Shown in pieces: positions 17,394 through 27,056 of a stretch of DNA of 64,000 nucleotides (position 1 is the first letter of the stretch; every line of letters begins with the position of its first letter). Made by a program: the position numbers and the translations under genes. Under the pieces are notes generated by a model, which was not told the origin of the DNA, did not search any database, and saw only the letters and a list, made by a program, of their open reading frames with translations. The stretch is from NCBI GenBank assembly GCA_024684065.1, contig JAIKXO010000009.1:6245-70244 (forward strand), in the 5' to 3' direction. Source of the stretch: Lachnospiraceae bacterium. GTDB taxonomy: Bacteria; Bacillota_A; Clostridia; Lachnospirales; Lachnospiraceae.

Positions 17394-18617
17394 ATGAGTG
17401 AAACATTGGAAAGCATGATGAATTCGGCGGTAGCGGAGGTTGTCCCCGAGGTTAATAAAACTGCGGAGATCGTTTCGCAGGCAAATGATATGTTAGCAGG
17501 AGCGGTTCCCGAAATGAAGCAGGAGATCATTGAATCCCAGACTGCCGTTCCTTCCTTAAACCTTGACGGAATAGAGCTTACCGAGGCTGAGCAGGCCAGG
17601 GTAAAGGACTATATCTCGCAGATAGATATTAACGATACGAAGCTTGTGATCCAGTATGGCGCCGGGGCGCAGAAAAAGATCGCCGATTTTTCAGAAACCG
17701 CATTAGCAAGCGTAAAGACAAAGGATCTCGGGGAAATAGGAGACCTTCTTAATTCCGTTGTTTCGGAGCTTAGAAGTTTTGATGTTGAGGAGGAACAGAA
17801 GGGCGGATTTTTCGGCCTCTTTAAAAAGACAGAAAAGAAGCTTGACGGGCTGAAGGCTAAGTATGACAAGGCCGAAGGCAACATAGAAAGGGTCGTGAAG
17901 GCCATGGAGAACCATCAGGTGGTCCTTCTTAAGGATGTTGCGATGCTCGATAAAATGTACGAGACCAACCTTGATTATTTTAAGGAGCTGTCCTTATATA
18001 TAATCGCGGGGAAGGAAAAGCTTAAGATCGCAAAGGAGCAGGAGCTCCCGAGGCTTCTTAAGAAGGCTGAGGAGAGCGGGCTTCCGGAGGACACGCAGGC
18101 TGCCAGGGATTATGCCGCCATGGTCGACAGGTTTGAGAAGAAGATATATGATCTTGAGCTTACCCGGAATATTTCAATGCAGATGGCTCCGCAGATCAGG
18201 CTTATACAGAACAATGACACCACGATGTCCGAAAAGATCCAGTCCACTCTCGTGAATACGATCCCTCTCTGGAAGAGCCAGATGGTCATTGCTATCGGGT
18301 TAAACCATGCGGCTGCCGCGGCCAAGGCACAGCATGAGGTCACTGACATGACCAACGAGCTGCTTAAGAAAAATGCGGATGCCCTGAAGGTGGCCACGAT
18401 CGAGACGGCAAAGGAGAGTGAGAGAGGAATAGTGGATATTGAGACGCTTACTCAGACCAATAAATCCCTTATCGATACCCTGGATGAGGTCATGAAGATC
18501 CAGGAGGAAGGCAGAGTAAAGAGACAGAGCGCCGAGGCTGAGCTTACGAGGATCGAGACCGAGATGAAACAGAAGCTCTTAGAGGTCAGCGAGAGCTCGA
18601 CGGGAGTTAAACTATAA
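17394..18617 (+). CDS. telA: TelA-family toxic anion resistance protein
   Basis: 407 aa. The start at 17394 is chosen for its perfect AAGGAGGAGAG site; the frame runs on upstream but overlaps xpaC. The protein is almost entirely helical, with KKTEKKLDGLKAKYDKAEGNIERV near 145 and QMAPQIRLIQNNDTTMSEKIQSTLVNTIPLWKSQM near 265-300, which identify TelA (PF05816). TelA proteins are linked to tellurite, nisin or cell-envelope stress tolerance, but the mechanism is unclear. Co-transcribed with xpaC, the zinc-ribbon gene and two ABC half-transporters, which suggests a membrane- or toxin-stress unit (inference). Confidence 0.93.
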   Translation: MSETLESMMNSAVAEVVPEVNKTAEIVSQANDMLAGAVPEMKQEIIESQTAVPSLNLDGIELTEAEQARVKDYISQIDINDTKLVIQYGAGAQKKIADFSETALASVKTKDLGEIGDLLNSVVSELRSFDVEEEQKGGFFGLFKKTEKKLDGLKAKYDKAEGNIERVVKAMENHQVVLLKDVAMLDKMYETNLDYFKELSLYIIAGKEKLKIAKEQELPRLLKKAEESGLPEDTQAARDYAAMVDRFEKKIYDLELTRNISMQMAPQIRLIQNNDTTMSEKIQSTLVNTIPLWKSQMVIAIGLNHAAAAAKAQHEVTDMTNELLKKNADALKVATIETAKESERGIVDIETLTQTNKSLIDTLDEVMKIQEEGRVKRQSAEAELTRIETEMKQKLLEVSESSTGVKL

Positions 18618-18637
18618 ATTATTAATGGGAGAAAGAT

Positions 18638-18985
18638 ATGACAAAGACTTGTGTACAGTGCGGAAAGGAGTTTGAGCTCACCGATTCGGAGGTGGCTTTT
18701 TTCGAGGGGAAGGGCCTCGAGCTGCCTAAAAGGTGTGCCGCCTGCAGGAAGGAAAATAAACGCAGCAGAGCTAAAAGAAGATATAATTCAAAAGGCGGTA
18801 AAACCGGGAGCGGAAGAGATTTCCCCGATCACCGCGGAAACAGGACAGGGAATGTGAAAGCTTCTGCAATGGAGGCTTTAAACGAACCGGATAAGGGCTT
18901 TTCAGGCCGCCCGTCAGGGGAGAAGAAAGGTTTCTTTGACAAAATTGCGGATGCTTTCAGGTCGATCTTTTCCGGTGGGAAATAA
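18638..18985 (+). CDS. Small zinc-ribbon protein
   Basis: 115 aa. The N-terminal ~40 residues form a treble-clef/zinc-ribbon with CVQCGKEFELTDSE and, 25 residues on, CAACRKENK: two CxxC pairs for one zinc (zf-trcl-like, PF13451). The middle is basic and low-complexity. The end, GFFDKIADAFRSIFSGGK, is an amphipathic helix that could touch a membrane. Lies 20 bases after telA and 5 bases before the first ABC gene, so co-transcription is almost certain. Role unknown. Confidence 0.8.
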   Translation: MTKTCVQCGKEFELTDSEVAFFEGKGLELPKRCAACRKENKRSRAKRRYNSKGGKTGSGRDFPDHRGNRTGNVKASAMEALNEPDKGFSGRPSGEKKGFFDKIADAFRSIFSGGK

Positions 18986-18990
18986 AAACA

Positions 18991-20778
18991 ATGTCATCGC
19001 TTTTAAAATATCTGAATGATTATAAAAGAGAGTGCGTTCTTGCGCCTCTCTTTAAAATGTTAGAGGCCGTTTTTGAGCTGTTCGTGCCTCTTGTGGTCGC
19101 TGATATCATTGACAGGGGTATCGGCGGTTCTGACAGTGCCTATATCATAAGCAGGACGATGCTTATGATAGGGCTCGGAGTCGTGGGACTTATATCGGCT
19201 GTATCAGCCCAGTTCTTTGCCGCAAAGGCGGCCACGGGCTTTTCACAGTCTCTTCGCCATGATCTTTTCAAACACATCCTGAGCCTTTCACATAAAGAGA
19301 TAGATGAGCTTTCCTCCTCAACGATGATAACGAGGATGACAAGTGACGTTAATCAGGCGCAGACCGGAGTCAACATGTTCCTGCGTCTGTTTCTGCGTTC
19401 GCCTTTTATTGTGTTCGGCGCAATGATAATGGCCTTTACCATAGACTTTAAGGCGGCACTTCTGTTCGTAGGGCTTATCGCGGTTCTTTTTGCAGTGGTA
19501 GCGGCGATAATGCGCTTTAATATCCCGATGCTGAAAAAGGTGCAGTTAAAGCTTGACAGGATAACACTGCTGACAAGAGAAAATCTTTCAGGAAGCAGGG
19601 TTATCAGGGCATTCTGCCTTGAGGAAAAGGAGCAGGAGGGCTTCAGGCGTGAAAATGACGAGTATATTAATGTCCAGCTTAAGGCGGGACACATCTCAGC
19701 CCTGCTTAATCCCCTGACCTTTGTGATAGTAAATATCGCGATCATCATCCTGATCCATACCGGGGCTCTCAGGGTTTCAACAGGCGCCCTTACCCAGGGA
19801 AAGGTAATCGCCCTTTATAATTACATGTCCCAGATCCTTGTAGAGCTTGTCAAGTTTGCAAATCTCATCATCACTATCAATAAGGCTCTTGCTTCCGCCG
19901 GAAGGATATCCGAGGTTTTTGCCATTACGCCTTCTATAGTGACTTTAGACGGGGAAGAGCGGATTTCACAGGATGCAGGAGAGGACTTAAGTCAGGGGAG
20001 CATCCGGGATCCTGAAGCAGAAAAAAAAGCAGATCCGCTTCCTGCTGATCCCGCTGTAGTTGAGTTTGATAATGTTTCATTTAAATACAATGAAAACGGC
20101 GACGAAGCGTTAAGCGGCATAAGCTTTAAGGTGCTTGCGGGGGAAACCGTCGGGATAATAGGCGGCACCGGGTCCGGAAAGACGACTGTGGTAAACCTGA
20201 TCCCGAGGTTTTATGATGCAAATTCCGGATGCGTAAGGGTATTCGGGAAGGATGTGAAAAACCAGGATGCCACAGAGTTAAGGAACAGGATCGGGATCGT
20301 TCCGCAAAAGGCAGTACTCTTTGCGGGTTCCATAGCCGAGAATATGAGATGGGGGAGAAAGGATGCCTCCGACCAGGAGATCATGGAGGCGATCGATCTT
20401 TCGGCGGCTTCAGAAGTGGTCATGGAAAAAGGCGGGATCCGGGCTATGGCAGAGCAGAACGGAGCCAACTTTTCGGGAGGCCAGAAGCAGAGACTTACGA
20501 TAGCGAGGGCTCTCGTCAGGAAGCCGGATATTCTTATACTTGACGACAGTGCCTCGGCTCTTGACTATATGACCGACTTAAAACTCAGGACAAATATCCG
20601 TAGTTTAAGTTATAAGCCTACGGTCTTTATTATTTCACAAAGAACGTCAACCATAAAGAATGCAGACCGGATCCTGGTAATGGACGACGGAGAGCTTTTA
20701 GCGCAGGGAAGGCACGAGGAGCTTCTTGAGAGCTGTCCTGTATACAAAGAGATACATGATTCACAGTATTCCAAATAG
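18991..20778 (+). CDS. ABC exporter half-transporter with a degenerate ATP site
   Basis: 595 aa: six membrane helices (1-~310) followed by a nucleotide-binding domain. Walker A GGTGSGKTT near 391, signature FSGGQKQR near 493, Walker B ILILDDSASALD near 513. The catalytic Glu after Walker B is Asp, and the switch-loop His is Gln (IISQRTSTI). That is the pattern of the degenerate partner in heterodimeric exporters such as BmrC/BmrD or TM287/288. A ~35-residue acidic insert separates the two domains. The next gene has the intact motifs, so the two probably form one exporter. Substrate unknown. Confidence 0.92.
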   Translation: MSSLLKYLNDYKRECVLAPLFKMLEAVFELFVPLVVADIIDRGIGGSDSAYIISRTMLMIGLGVVGLISAVSAQFFAAKAATGFSQSLRHDLFKHILSLSHKEIDELSSSTMITRMTSDVNQAQTGVNMFLRLFLRSPFIVFGAMIMAFTIDFKAALLFVGLIAVLFAVVAAIMRFNIPMLKKVQLKLDRITLLTRENLSGSRVIRAFCLEEKEQEGFRRENDEYINVQLKAGHISALLNPLTFVIVNIAIIILIHTGALRVSTGALTQGKVIALYNYMSQILVELVKFANLIITINKALASAGRISEVFAITPSIVTLDGEERISQDAGEDLSQGSIRDPEAEKKADPLPADPAVVEFDNVSFKYNENGDEALSGISFKVLAGETVGIIGGTGSGKTTVVNLIPRFYDANSGCVRVFGKDVKNQDATELRNRIGIVPQKAVLFAGSIAENMRWGRKDASDQEIMEAIDLSAASEVVMEKGGIRAMAEQNGANFSGGQKQRLTIARALVRKPDILILDDSASALDYMTDLKLRTNIRSLSYKPTVFIISQRTSTIKNADRILVMDDGELLAQGRHEELLESCPVYKEIHDSQYSK

Positions 20779-20888
20779 GAAATGATTCTCTGCTTCGCAG
20801 ATCGGCGCGGATAGTTAAGAGGCAGCGGACGGGGAAATAATAATTGAAGCTTATTCTACAGGATGATCGCAGGGGAATTACTTAGCTT

Positions 20889-22625
20889 ATGAAACAAAAA
20901 AGCACCATCAGAAGGATCCTTTTATACTTAAAGCCATACAGCGCAAAGATCGCTTTTTCCATGCTTACAGCGGTTATTTTCGTGGCGCTTTCGCTTTATG
21001 TCCCGATCCTCATCGGAAGAGCCATAGACCTGATAGTATATGGAAATGTCGACCTTTACGGGATCATCAGCATACTTACGAAAGCCTTATTCGCTGTGCT
21101 TCTGGGAGGGCTTTCACAGTGGATCATGAATCTTCTTAATAACAAGGTGGCCTATTTTGTCGTAAGGGACATAAGGAACGACGCCTTCCGAAAGCTTTTA
21201 AGGCTTCCTTTTTCATTCCTCGATTCGCACCCTCACGGCGGCATGGTAAGCAACATGATAGCGGACGTGGACCAGCTTTCGGACGGGCTCATTATGGGCT
21301 TTACCCAGCTTTTCACCGGGATCATTACGATAGCGGGGACTTTAGGCTTCATGCTTTACATGAATATAAGGATAAGCCTTATCGTCATACTCGTTACTCC
21401 GCTTTCCCTGTTTGTCGCGAGATTCATTTCGCGAAGGACGTATTCCATGTTTAAGTATCAGTCGGAGATCAGGGGAGAGCAGACGGCCTTTATAAACGAG
21501 ATGCTTAACAACATCAAGGTGGTAAAGGCATACAGCCATGAGAGTGAAGCGCTGGCCGAATTTGATGAAATGAATGTCCTGTTAAAGGATGCTTCGTTGA
21601 AGGCGATCTTCTATTCATCGCTCACAAATCCCGGTACGAGGTTTGTAAATGCGGTAATGTATGCCCTGGTAGCGCTGTTTGGAGCCCTGAACGTGCTTGG
21701 CGGCGGGATGAGCGTCGGAACCCTTACCTGCTTTTTAAGCTATGCCAATCAGTATACCAGGCCGTTTAATGAAATAACCGGGGTTGTTACGGAGTTTCAG
21801 AATGCGGTGGCGTGTGCTTTCAGGGTTTTTGAGTTCATTGACACCGAACCCGAGGTATCAGATGAAAGACTTCCCGGGCTTATCAAAAAGGACGGGTGCA
21901 TTTCCGTATCGGAGGTTGATTTTTCATATGATAAGGATAAAAAGCTCATAGAAGACCTTAATATAGAAGTGAATCCCGGGGAGCGGGTCGCCATAGTGGG
22001 ACCTACCGGAGCCGGAAAGACTACAATAATAAATCTTCTGATGAGGTTCTATGATGTCGATATGGGCTCGATAAAGGTGGACGGACAGGACATAAGGGAC
22101 GTAAAAAGGCAGAGCCTCAGGGGATCGTTTGGGATGGTTCTTCAGGAGACATGGCTTCGGAAAGGTACGGTTGCCGATAATATAAGGCTCGGCAAACCGG
22201 ATGCCACTATCGAAGAGATAAAAGCCGCAGCAAAGGAAACCCATGCGCATTCCTTCATAAGAAGGCTTGAAAACGGCTATGATACTGTGATAAGCGAGGA
22301 CGGAGGCCAGCTTTCACAGGGACAGAAGCAGCTTTTATGCATTACGAGGGTCATGCTTTCTCTTCCGCCGATGCTTATCCTTGACGAAGCGACTTCATCA
22401 ATTGACACGAGGACCGAGCTAAGGATCCAGGAGGCGTTTAAGAAGCTTATGGAGGGAAGGACCTCGTTTATCGTGGCCCACAGGCTTTCCACGATAAAAA
22501 ATGCGGATATCATCCTTGTTATGAAGGACGGGCATGTGATAGAGCAGGGAAGCCACGAATCCCTGATCAACGATAATGGTTTCTATGCAGAGCTCTACAA
22601 CAGCCAGTTTATGGAGGAGGGATGA
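20889..22625 (+). CDS. ABC exporter half-transporter with consensus ATP site
   Basis: 578 aa: six-helix exporter domain, then Walker A GPTGAGKTT near 371, signature LSQGQKQ near 476, Walker B LILDEATSSID with intact catalytic Glu near 500, and switch-loop His in IVAHRLSTI. Partner of the preceding gene, from which it is separated by 110 bp carrying a small TCTGC-TTC-GCAGA hairpin. Membrane-bound, exporting an unknown compound, probably linked to the stress role of the xpaC-telA cluster. No clear terminator follows. Confidence 0.93.
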   Translation: MKQKSTIRRILLYLKPYSAKIAFSMLTAVIFVALSLYVPILIGRAIDLIVYGNVDLYGIISILTKALFAVLLGGLSQWIMNLLNNKVAYFVVRDIRNDAFRKLLRLPFSFLDSHPHGGMVSNMIADVDQLSDGLIMGFTQLFTGIITIAGTLGFMLYMNIRISLIVILVTPLSLFVARFISRRTYSMFKYQSEIRGEQTAFINEMLNNIKVVKAYSHESEALAEFDEMNVLLKDASLKAIFYSSLTNPGTRFVNAVMYALVALFGALNVLGGGMSVGTLTCFLSYANQYTRPFNEITGVVTEFQNAVACAFRVFEFIDTEPEVSDERLPGLIKKDGCISVSEVDFSYDKDKKLIEDLNIEVNPGERVAIVGPTGAGKTTIINLLMRFYDVDMGSIKVDGQDIRDVKRQSLRGSFGMVLQETWLRKGTVADNIRLGKPDATIEEIKAAAKETHAHSFIRRLENGYDTVISEDGGQLSQGQKQLLCITRVMLSLPPMLILDEATSSIDTRTELRIQEAFKKLMEGRTSFIVAHRLSTIKNADIILVMKDGHVIEQGSHESLINDNGFYAELYNSQFMEEG

Positions 22626-22723
22626 GCTTTTAAAGTCCTGACGGACGGCCTTTTTACATACCAGGATGTACTCTTAAAAGGCGTGTACCCGGCCTGGCCG
22701 GTAACAATTCATTAACTATAATT

Positions 22724-22753
22724 CTTGCAAATTGCAAGCGGTTATTTTATACT
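22724..22753 (+). promoter_or_regulatory. asnA promoter with a palindrome over the -35 box
   Basis: TTGCAA (22725-22730), 17 bp, TATACT (22748-22753). The -35 box lies inside a perfect inverted repeat, CTTGCAA-A-TTGCAAG (22724-22738), a position where a bound repressor would block RNA polymerase. The regulator is unknown. Confidence 0.6.
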
Positions 22754-22777
22754 TTATAAGTTGTTTTATGGCGGGAG

Positions 22778-22849
22778 CTCTTCGGGGCTTAATGAGGAGC
22801 CTCCGACTCTGAAGAGGGTATGTCAGACATTTCAGGGGCAAAACCCCCT
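22778..22849 (+). promoter_or_regulatory. Structured leader of asnA
   Basis: In the leader, CTCTTC (22778) pairs with GAAGAG (22811) around an inner GGGGCT/AGCCTCC stem. A second hairpin GGGG-CAAAA-CCCC (22835-22847) lies just before the ribosome site. I find no T-box AGGGTGGNACCGCG-type sequence, so this is not a T-box. It could modulate translation; no known riboswitch class is recognised. Confidence 0.35.
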
Positions 22850-22870
22850 TTCAATAGAGGAGGAAGAGAG

Positions 22871-23878
22871 ATGGGATGTGTGATACCGGAAGGCTATAAA
22901 AGCCTGCTGGGCAATAAGGAGACGCAGGTCGCAATCAAACAGGTAAAGGACTATTTTGAGAGGGCGCTTGCCGGAGAGCTGAATCTTACCAGAGTATCGG
23001 CGCCTCTTTTTGTTATACCGGAATCAGGGCTTAACGATAACCTGAACGGATATGAAAGACCCGTAAGCTTTGGGATAAGGGAACAGAATGAGAGGAACGC
23101 GGAGATCGTCCACTCCCTTGCGAAGTGGAAGAGGATGGCGCTTAAGAAATACGGGTTTTCAAGCGGCGAAGGCCTTTACACTGATATGAGCGCCATAAGG
23201 AGGGATGAGGATACGGATAATCTTCATTCACTCTATGTGGACCAGTGGGACTGGGAGAAGATAATCGAAAAGGATGAGAGAACCGAAAAGACGCTTAAGA
23301 GCACGGTAAGGAAGGTCTATGCGGCCTTAAAGGACACGGAGGGCTATATCCATTCCAAATATCTTAAGATAAAGACGATCCTTCCCTCAGAGATCCATTT
23401 CATCACCTCCCAGGAGCTGGAAGATAAGTATCCGGAGCTTACCCCGAAGGAGAGGGAGAGGGAGGCCGCGAGAGAATACGGCGCTGTATTCATACGAAAT
23501 ATAGGAGGGGCATTAAAGTCCGGAAAGCCTCATGACGGAAGGGCGCCGGACTATGACGACTGGAATCTTAACGGCGATATTATCGTGTATTATCCCCTTC
23601 TGGATATCCCCATGGAGCTTTCATCAATGGGGATCAGGGTGGATGAGGACAGCCTGAAAAAGCAGCTCAGGATCTCAGGCTGTGAGGAAAGAGAGAAGCT
23701 TCCGTTCCAGAAGGCCATACTTGATAAGGAGCTTCCCTATACGATAGGCGGCGGTATCGGCCAGTCCAGGATATGCATGTTTTTCCTGAGGAAGGCTCAT
23801 ATAGGAGAGGTACAGAGCTCGATCTGGAGAGAAGAGGATATTAAGGCTCTTGAGGACGCGGGGCTTTCGATCCTCTGA
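22871..23878 (+). CDS. asnA: Aspartate--ammonia ligase (asparagine synthetase A)
   Basis: 335 aa. Makes asparagine from aspartate, ammonia and ATP in the cytosol; related in fold to class II aspartyl-tRNA synthetases. Matching stretches: [14 protein letters not shown] near 15, [25 protein letters not shown] near 42, [12 protein letters not shown] near 103, [15 protein letters not shown] near 120, and the final [23 protein letters not shown]. The start at 22871 is chosen for GAGGAGGAAGAG directly upstream; an upstream in-frame ATG at 22820 adds 17 residues and lies in the leader. Length matches E. coli AsnA (330 aa). Confidence 0.95.
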   Translation: MGCVIPEGYKSLLGNKETQVAIKQVKDYFERALAGELNLTRVSAPLFVIPESGLNDNLNGYERPVSFGIREQNERNAEIVHSLAKWKRMALKKYGFSSGEGLYTDMSAIRRDEDTDNLHSLYVDQWDWEKIIEKDERTEKTLKSTVRKVYAALKDTEGYIHSKYLKIKTILPSEIHFITSQELEDKYPELTPKEREREAAREYGAVFIRNIGGALKSGKPHDGRAPDYDDWNLNGDIIVYYPLLDIPMELSSMGIRVDEDSLKKQLRISGCEEREKLPFQKAILDKELPYTIGGGIGQSRICMFFLRKAHIGEVQSSIWREEDIKALEDAGLSIL

Positions 23879-23964
23879 TCATGTGAAGGTTTTCGGGGTC
23901 TGCACAGACAGAAAAACAGATAAATAAAACTGTTAAAAACTGATAAATAAAAAGAGGTATTCAA

Positions 23965-26625
23965 ATGAAGAAATACGGTGTAAATGAATTAAGAAGGATG
24001 TTTCTTGAATTTTTTGAAGGCAAGGATCATCTGTCGATGAAGAGTTTTTCGCTGGTTCCGCATAATGACAAGAGCCTTCTGCTGATAAATGCCGGGATGG
24101 CTCCGCTCAAGCCCTATTTTACGGGGCAGGAGATCCCGCCGAGAAAGAGGGTTACGACTTGTCAGAAGTGCGTTCGCACGGGAGATATAGACAATGTCGG
24201 AAAGACAGCCAGGCATCTGACCTTTTTTGAAATGCTCGGTAATTTCTCCTTCGGGGATTATTTTAAGAAGGAGGCGATCAGATGGAGCTGGGAATTTCTG
24301 ACAGAGACCGTGGGAATGGATCCTGAAAGGCTCTATCCCTCGATATACGGAGAGGATGATGAGGCTTTTGATATATGGACGAAAGAGATCGGTGTTCCAG
24401 GGGAGAAGATAACCCGCTTTTACAGGGATCCCGTAACGGGAGAGTGCGATAACTTCTGGGAGCACGGTGCCGGTCCCTGCGGTCCCTGTTCCGAGATATA
24501 CTATGACAGGGGTGAGAAATACGGCTGCGGAAAGCCGGACTGTAAGGTGGGCTGTGACTGTGACCGCTTTATGGAGGTCTGGAATGATGTGTTTACGCAG
24601 TTTGAGGGGGATGGAAAAGGAAATTACACCGAGCTTAAGAACAAGAACATAGACACCGGGATGGGTCTTGAGCGTCTTGCCGTCGTTGTCCAGGACGTCG
24701 ATTCGGTTTTCGACATCGATACGATGAAGGCGATACGGGACCATATCTGCAGGCTTGCCGATACCGAGTATAAAACGGATGAGAAGAAGGACATCTCGAT
24801 AAGGCTTATTACCGACCATATCAGAAGCGCCACCTTCCTTATCTCTGACGGTGTAATGCCTTCAAACGAAGGACGCGGCTATGTCTTAAGAAGGATCATC
24901 AGGAGGGCCGCAAGGCATGGAAGGCTCCTCGGCATAGAAGGCGAGTTCCTTGCAAAGCTTTCCGAAACGGTGATAAATGAATCAAAGGACGGATATCCGG
25001 AGCTCGAGGAGAAGAAGCAGTTTATACTTAATGTCCTGACACAGGAGGAGAATAAGTTTAATAAAACCATAGACCAGGGGCTTTCAATTCTTAACGATCT
25101 CTGCGCGGAGATGGAAAAGAGCGGTAAGAACACGCTTGACGGCAGGGACGCGTTCAAGCTTCATGACACCTATGGTTTCCCGCTTGATCTTACAAAGGAG
25201 ATTCTTTCGGAAAAAGGCTGTCAGGTAGATGAGGAAGGCTTCCTTTCGGCCATGAAGGAACAGAAGGACACCGCGAGGAAGGCCAGAAAGGCCACAAACT
25301 ACATGGGGGCCGACGCGACCGTATACGAGCAGCTCGATAAGGGCGTTACTTCGGAATTCATCGGTTATGACAGGCTGAAGGCTGATTCCGTGATCACGGC
25401 GCTTGCGACAGAGGAAGAGCTTACAGATGCCCTTGCCGACGGAGACAGGGGGACGATCATAGTTTGCGAAACTCCGTTTTATGCCACAATGGGCGGCCAG
25501 AGCGCCGATACGGGACTGATCGTTTCCGGGGACGGGGAGAATGAGTTTATCGTAGAGGATACCGTCAAGCTTGTCGGAAACAGAGTGGGACATATCGGAA
25601 GGGTGACGAAGGGAATGTTTAAGCTTTCCGATAAAGTGACCCTTATGGTCAATGAGGAAAACAGAGAGAATACCTGCAAAAACCATTCGGCGACCCACCT
25701 TCTTCAGAAGGCCTTAAGGATTGTTTTAGGATCCCATGTGGAACAGGCCGGTTCCTTTGTCAACGGGGAAAGGCTGAGGTTTGATTTCAGCCACTTTACG
25801 GCTATGACAGAAGAAGAGATAAACAGGGTCGAGGCGATAGTAAACGAAGAGATCGGCAACGCCCTTCCCGTAAACACACAGGTCATGTCGCTTGAAGAGG
25901 CCAGAAAGACCGGGGCCATGGCTCTGTTCGGGGAGAAATACGGCGAGGAGGTCAGGGTTGTAAAGATGGGGGATTTCTCCGTGGAGCTCTGCGGTGGAAC
26001 CCATGTAAAGAATACTTCATCCATAGCGGCGTTTAAGATCATTTCCGAATCGGGGATCGCTGCGGGAGTGAGAAGGATAGAGGCGATCACCGGAAAAGCT
26101 GTTTTTGACCATTACAGGGAAGAAGAAAAGGAATTAAAGCAGATAGGCGCCATGTTAAAGGCCGCCCCGGGAGAGGCGGCGGAAAAGGTCGCAAGGCTGC
26201 AGGAGGAGATAAAACGGCTGTCCTCAGAGATCGAGTCGCTTAAGAGCAAAGCGGCAAAAGACGCGCTCGGCGATGCTTCCGAAAAGGTTCAGGAGATTAA
26301 GGGCGTGAAGCTTATCGCGGCTAAGGTAAGCGGCGTGGATATGAACGGCTTAAGGGATTTGGGTGATAAGCTCAAGTCGGATCTTGGAGAGGGCGTTGTC
26401 GTGCTTGCATCCGATTTTTCCGGCAAGGTGAACCTCCTTGCCATGGCCACAGAGGAAGCGGTTAAGGCCGGAGCGCATGCGGGGAACCTTATTAAAGCCG
26501 TTGCCGGCATAGTCGGAGGCGGCGGGGGCGGAAGGCCGAACATGGCACAGGCCGGAGGAAAGGATCCTTCCAGGATAGACGAATGCCTTAAGGAGGCCGC
26601 GGCCGCACTCGAAGGAATGCTGTAA
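23965..26625 (+). CDS. alaS: Alanyl-tRNA synthetase
   Basis: 886 aa, full length. Charges tRNA-Ala. Class II catalytic core at the N-terminus (FLEFFEGKDHLSMKSFSLVP, FFEMLGNFSFGDYFK, GMGLERLAVV). The editing domain has zinc ligands HSATH (~573-577) and CGGTH (~675-679). The C-Ala domain ends with a glycine run and GRPNMAQAGGKDPSRI. Its leader (23879-23964) shows no T-box and no strong promoter, so it may be read through from asnA. Confidence 0.98.
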   Translation: MKKYGVNELRRMFLEFFEGKDHLSMKSFSLVPHNDKSLLLINAGMAPLKPYFTGQEIPPRKRVTTCQKCVRTGDIDNVGKTARHLTFFEMLGNFSFGDYFKKEAIRWSWEFLTETVGMDPERLYPSIYGEDDEAFDIWTKEIGVPGEKITRFYRDPVTGECDNFWEHGAGPCGPCSEIYYDRGEKYGCGKPDCKVGCDCDRFMEVWNDVFTQFEGDGKGNYTELKNKNIDTGMGLERLAVVVQDVDSVFDIDTMKAIRDHICRLADTEYKTDEKKDISIRLITDHIRSATFLISDGVMPSNEGRGYVLRRIIRRAARHGRLLGIEGEFLAKLSETVINESKDGYPELEEKKQFILNVLTQEENKFNKTIDQGLSILNDLCAEMEKSGKNTLDGRDAFKLHDTYGFPLDLTKEILSEKGCQVDEEGFLSAMKEQKDTARKARKATNYMGADATVYEQLDKGVTSEFIGYDRLKADSVITALATEEELTDALADGDRGTIIVCETPFYATMGGQSADTGLIVSGDGENEFIVEDTVKLVGNRVGHIGRVTKGMFKLSDKVTLMVNEENRENTCKNHSATHLLQKALRIVLGSHVEQAGSFVNGERLRFDFSHFTAMTEEEINRVEAIVNEEIGNALPVNTQVMSLEEARKTGAMALFGEKYGEEVRVVKMGDFSVELCGGTHVKNTSSIAAFKIISESGIAAGVRRIEAITGKAVFDHYREEEKELKQIGAMLKAAPGEAAEKVARLQEEIKRLSSEIESLKSKAAKDALGDASEKVQEIKGVKLIAAKVSGVDMNGLRDLGDKLKSDLGEGVVVLASDFSGKVNLLAMATEEAVKAGAHAGNLIKAVAGIVGGGGGGRPNMAQAGGKDPSRIDECLKEAAAALEGML

Positions 26626-26659
26626 TAATACGTTTGCGGTTTATGATTTATAAAATCTG

Positions 26660-26687
26660 TTGACGTGAAGAATTTTTATGATATAAT
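26660..26687 (+). promoter_or_regulatory. rpsU promoter
   Basis: TTGACG (26660-26665), 16 bp, TATAAT (26682-26687): a strong sigma-A match. The leader contains a stem CCTTCAG (26704-26710) / CTGAAGG (26723-26729) whose 3' arm touches the ribosome site, so translation could be controlled by it. Confidence 0.75.
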
Positions 26688-26742
26688 TCTTTTTGTGCAA
26701 AATCCTTCAGCACAATTTAGAACTGAAGGGAGGGTAGATAGT

Positions 26743-26922
26743 ATGTCGAATGTCATTGTTAAAGAAAATGAATCTCTTGACAGCGCTTTAAGACGTTTTA
26801 AGAGAAACTGCGCAAAGGCTGGGATCCAGCAGGAGATCCGTAAGCGCGAGCATTATGAGAAGCCTAGCGTAAGACGCAAGAAAAAGTCTGAAGCAGCCAG
26901 AAAACGTAAATACAATAACTAA
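26743..26922 (+). CDS. rpsU: 30S ribosomal protein S21
   Basis: 59 aa, basic. Sequence [20 protein letters not shown] is the S21 signature, with an Arg/Lys-rich C-terminus ([16 protein letters not shown]). The start at 26743 follows a GGGAGGG site; an upstream in-frame start at 26665 lies inside the promoter region. Own promoter and terminator make it an independent unit between alaS and the phosphoesterase. Confidence 0.97.
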   Translation: MSNVIVKENESLDSALRRFKRNCAKAGIQQEIRKREHYEKPSVRRKKKSEAARKRKYNN

Positions 26923-26931
26923 GGTTATCAG

Positions 26932-26961
26932 GGAACCGCCTTAAGTGGGCGGTTCCTTTTT
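26932..26961 (+). terminator. Intrinsic terminator of rpsU
   Basis: Perfect 9-bp stem GGAACCGCC (26932-26940) / GGCGGTTCC (26948-26956) followed by five T. Confidence 0.88.
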
Positions 26962-27000
26962 CGTATGGATCTTCAGATGTTTACTGCGATAAAAAACAGT

Positions 27001-27028
27001 TTGCATGAAAGAATGCTTATGCTATAAT
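27001..27028 (+). promoter_or_regulatory. Promoter of the metallophosphoesterase gene
   Basis: TTGCAT (27001-27006), 16 bp, TATAAT (27023-27028), with the start codon 29 bases downstream. Confidence 0.65.
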
Positions 27029-27056
27029 ACAATATGTTGCGGTCGAAGGGTGTATA

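Noticed and set aside
22670..22860. T-box riboswitch before asnA
   Set aside because: The conserved T-box antiterminator sequence and a terminator are absent.
23879..23964. T-box before alaS
   Set aside because: The gap is only 86 bases and contains no T-box core.
25984..26010. GGTGGAACCCATG, T-box-like word
   Set aside because: It lies in the alaS coding region, encoding the CGGTHV zinc motif.
26665..26742. N-terminal extension of S21 from 26665
   Set aside because: It overlaps the promoter and leader hairpin; the S21 family starts at [10 protein letters not shown] with a strong ribosome site.
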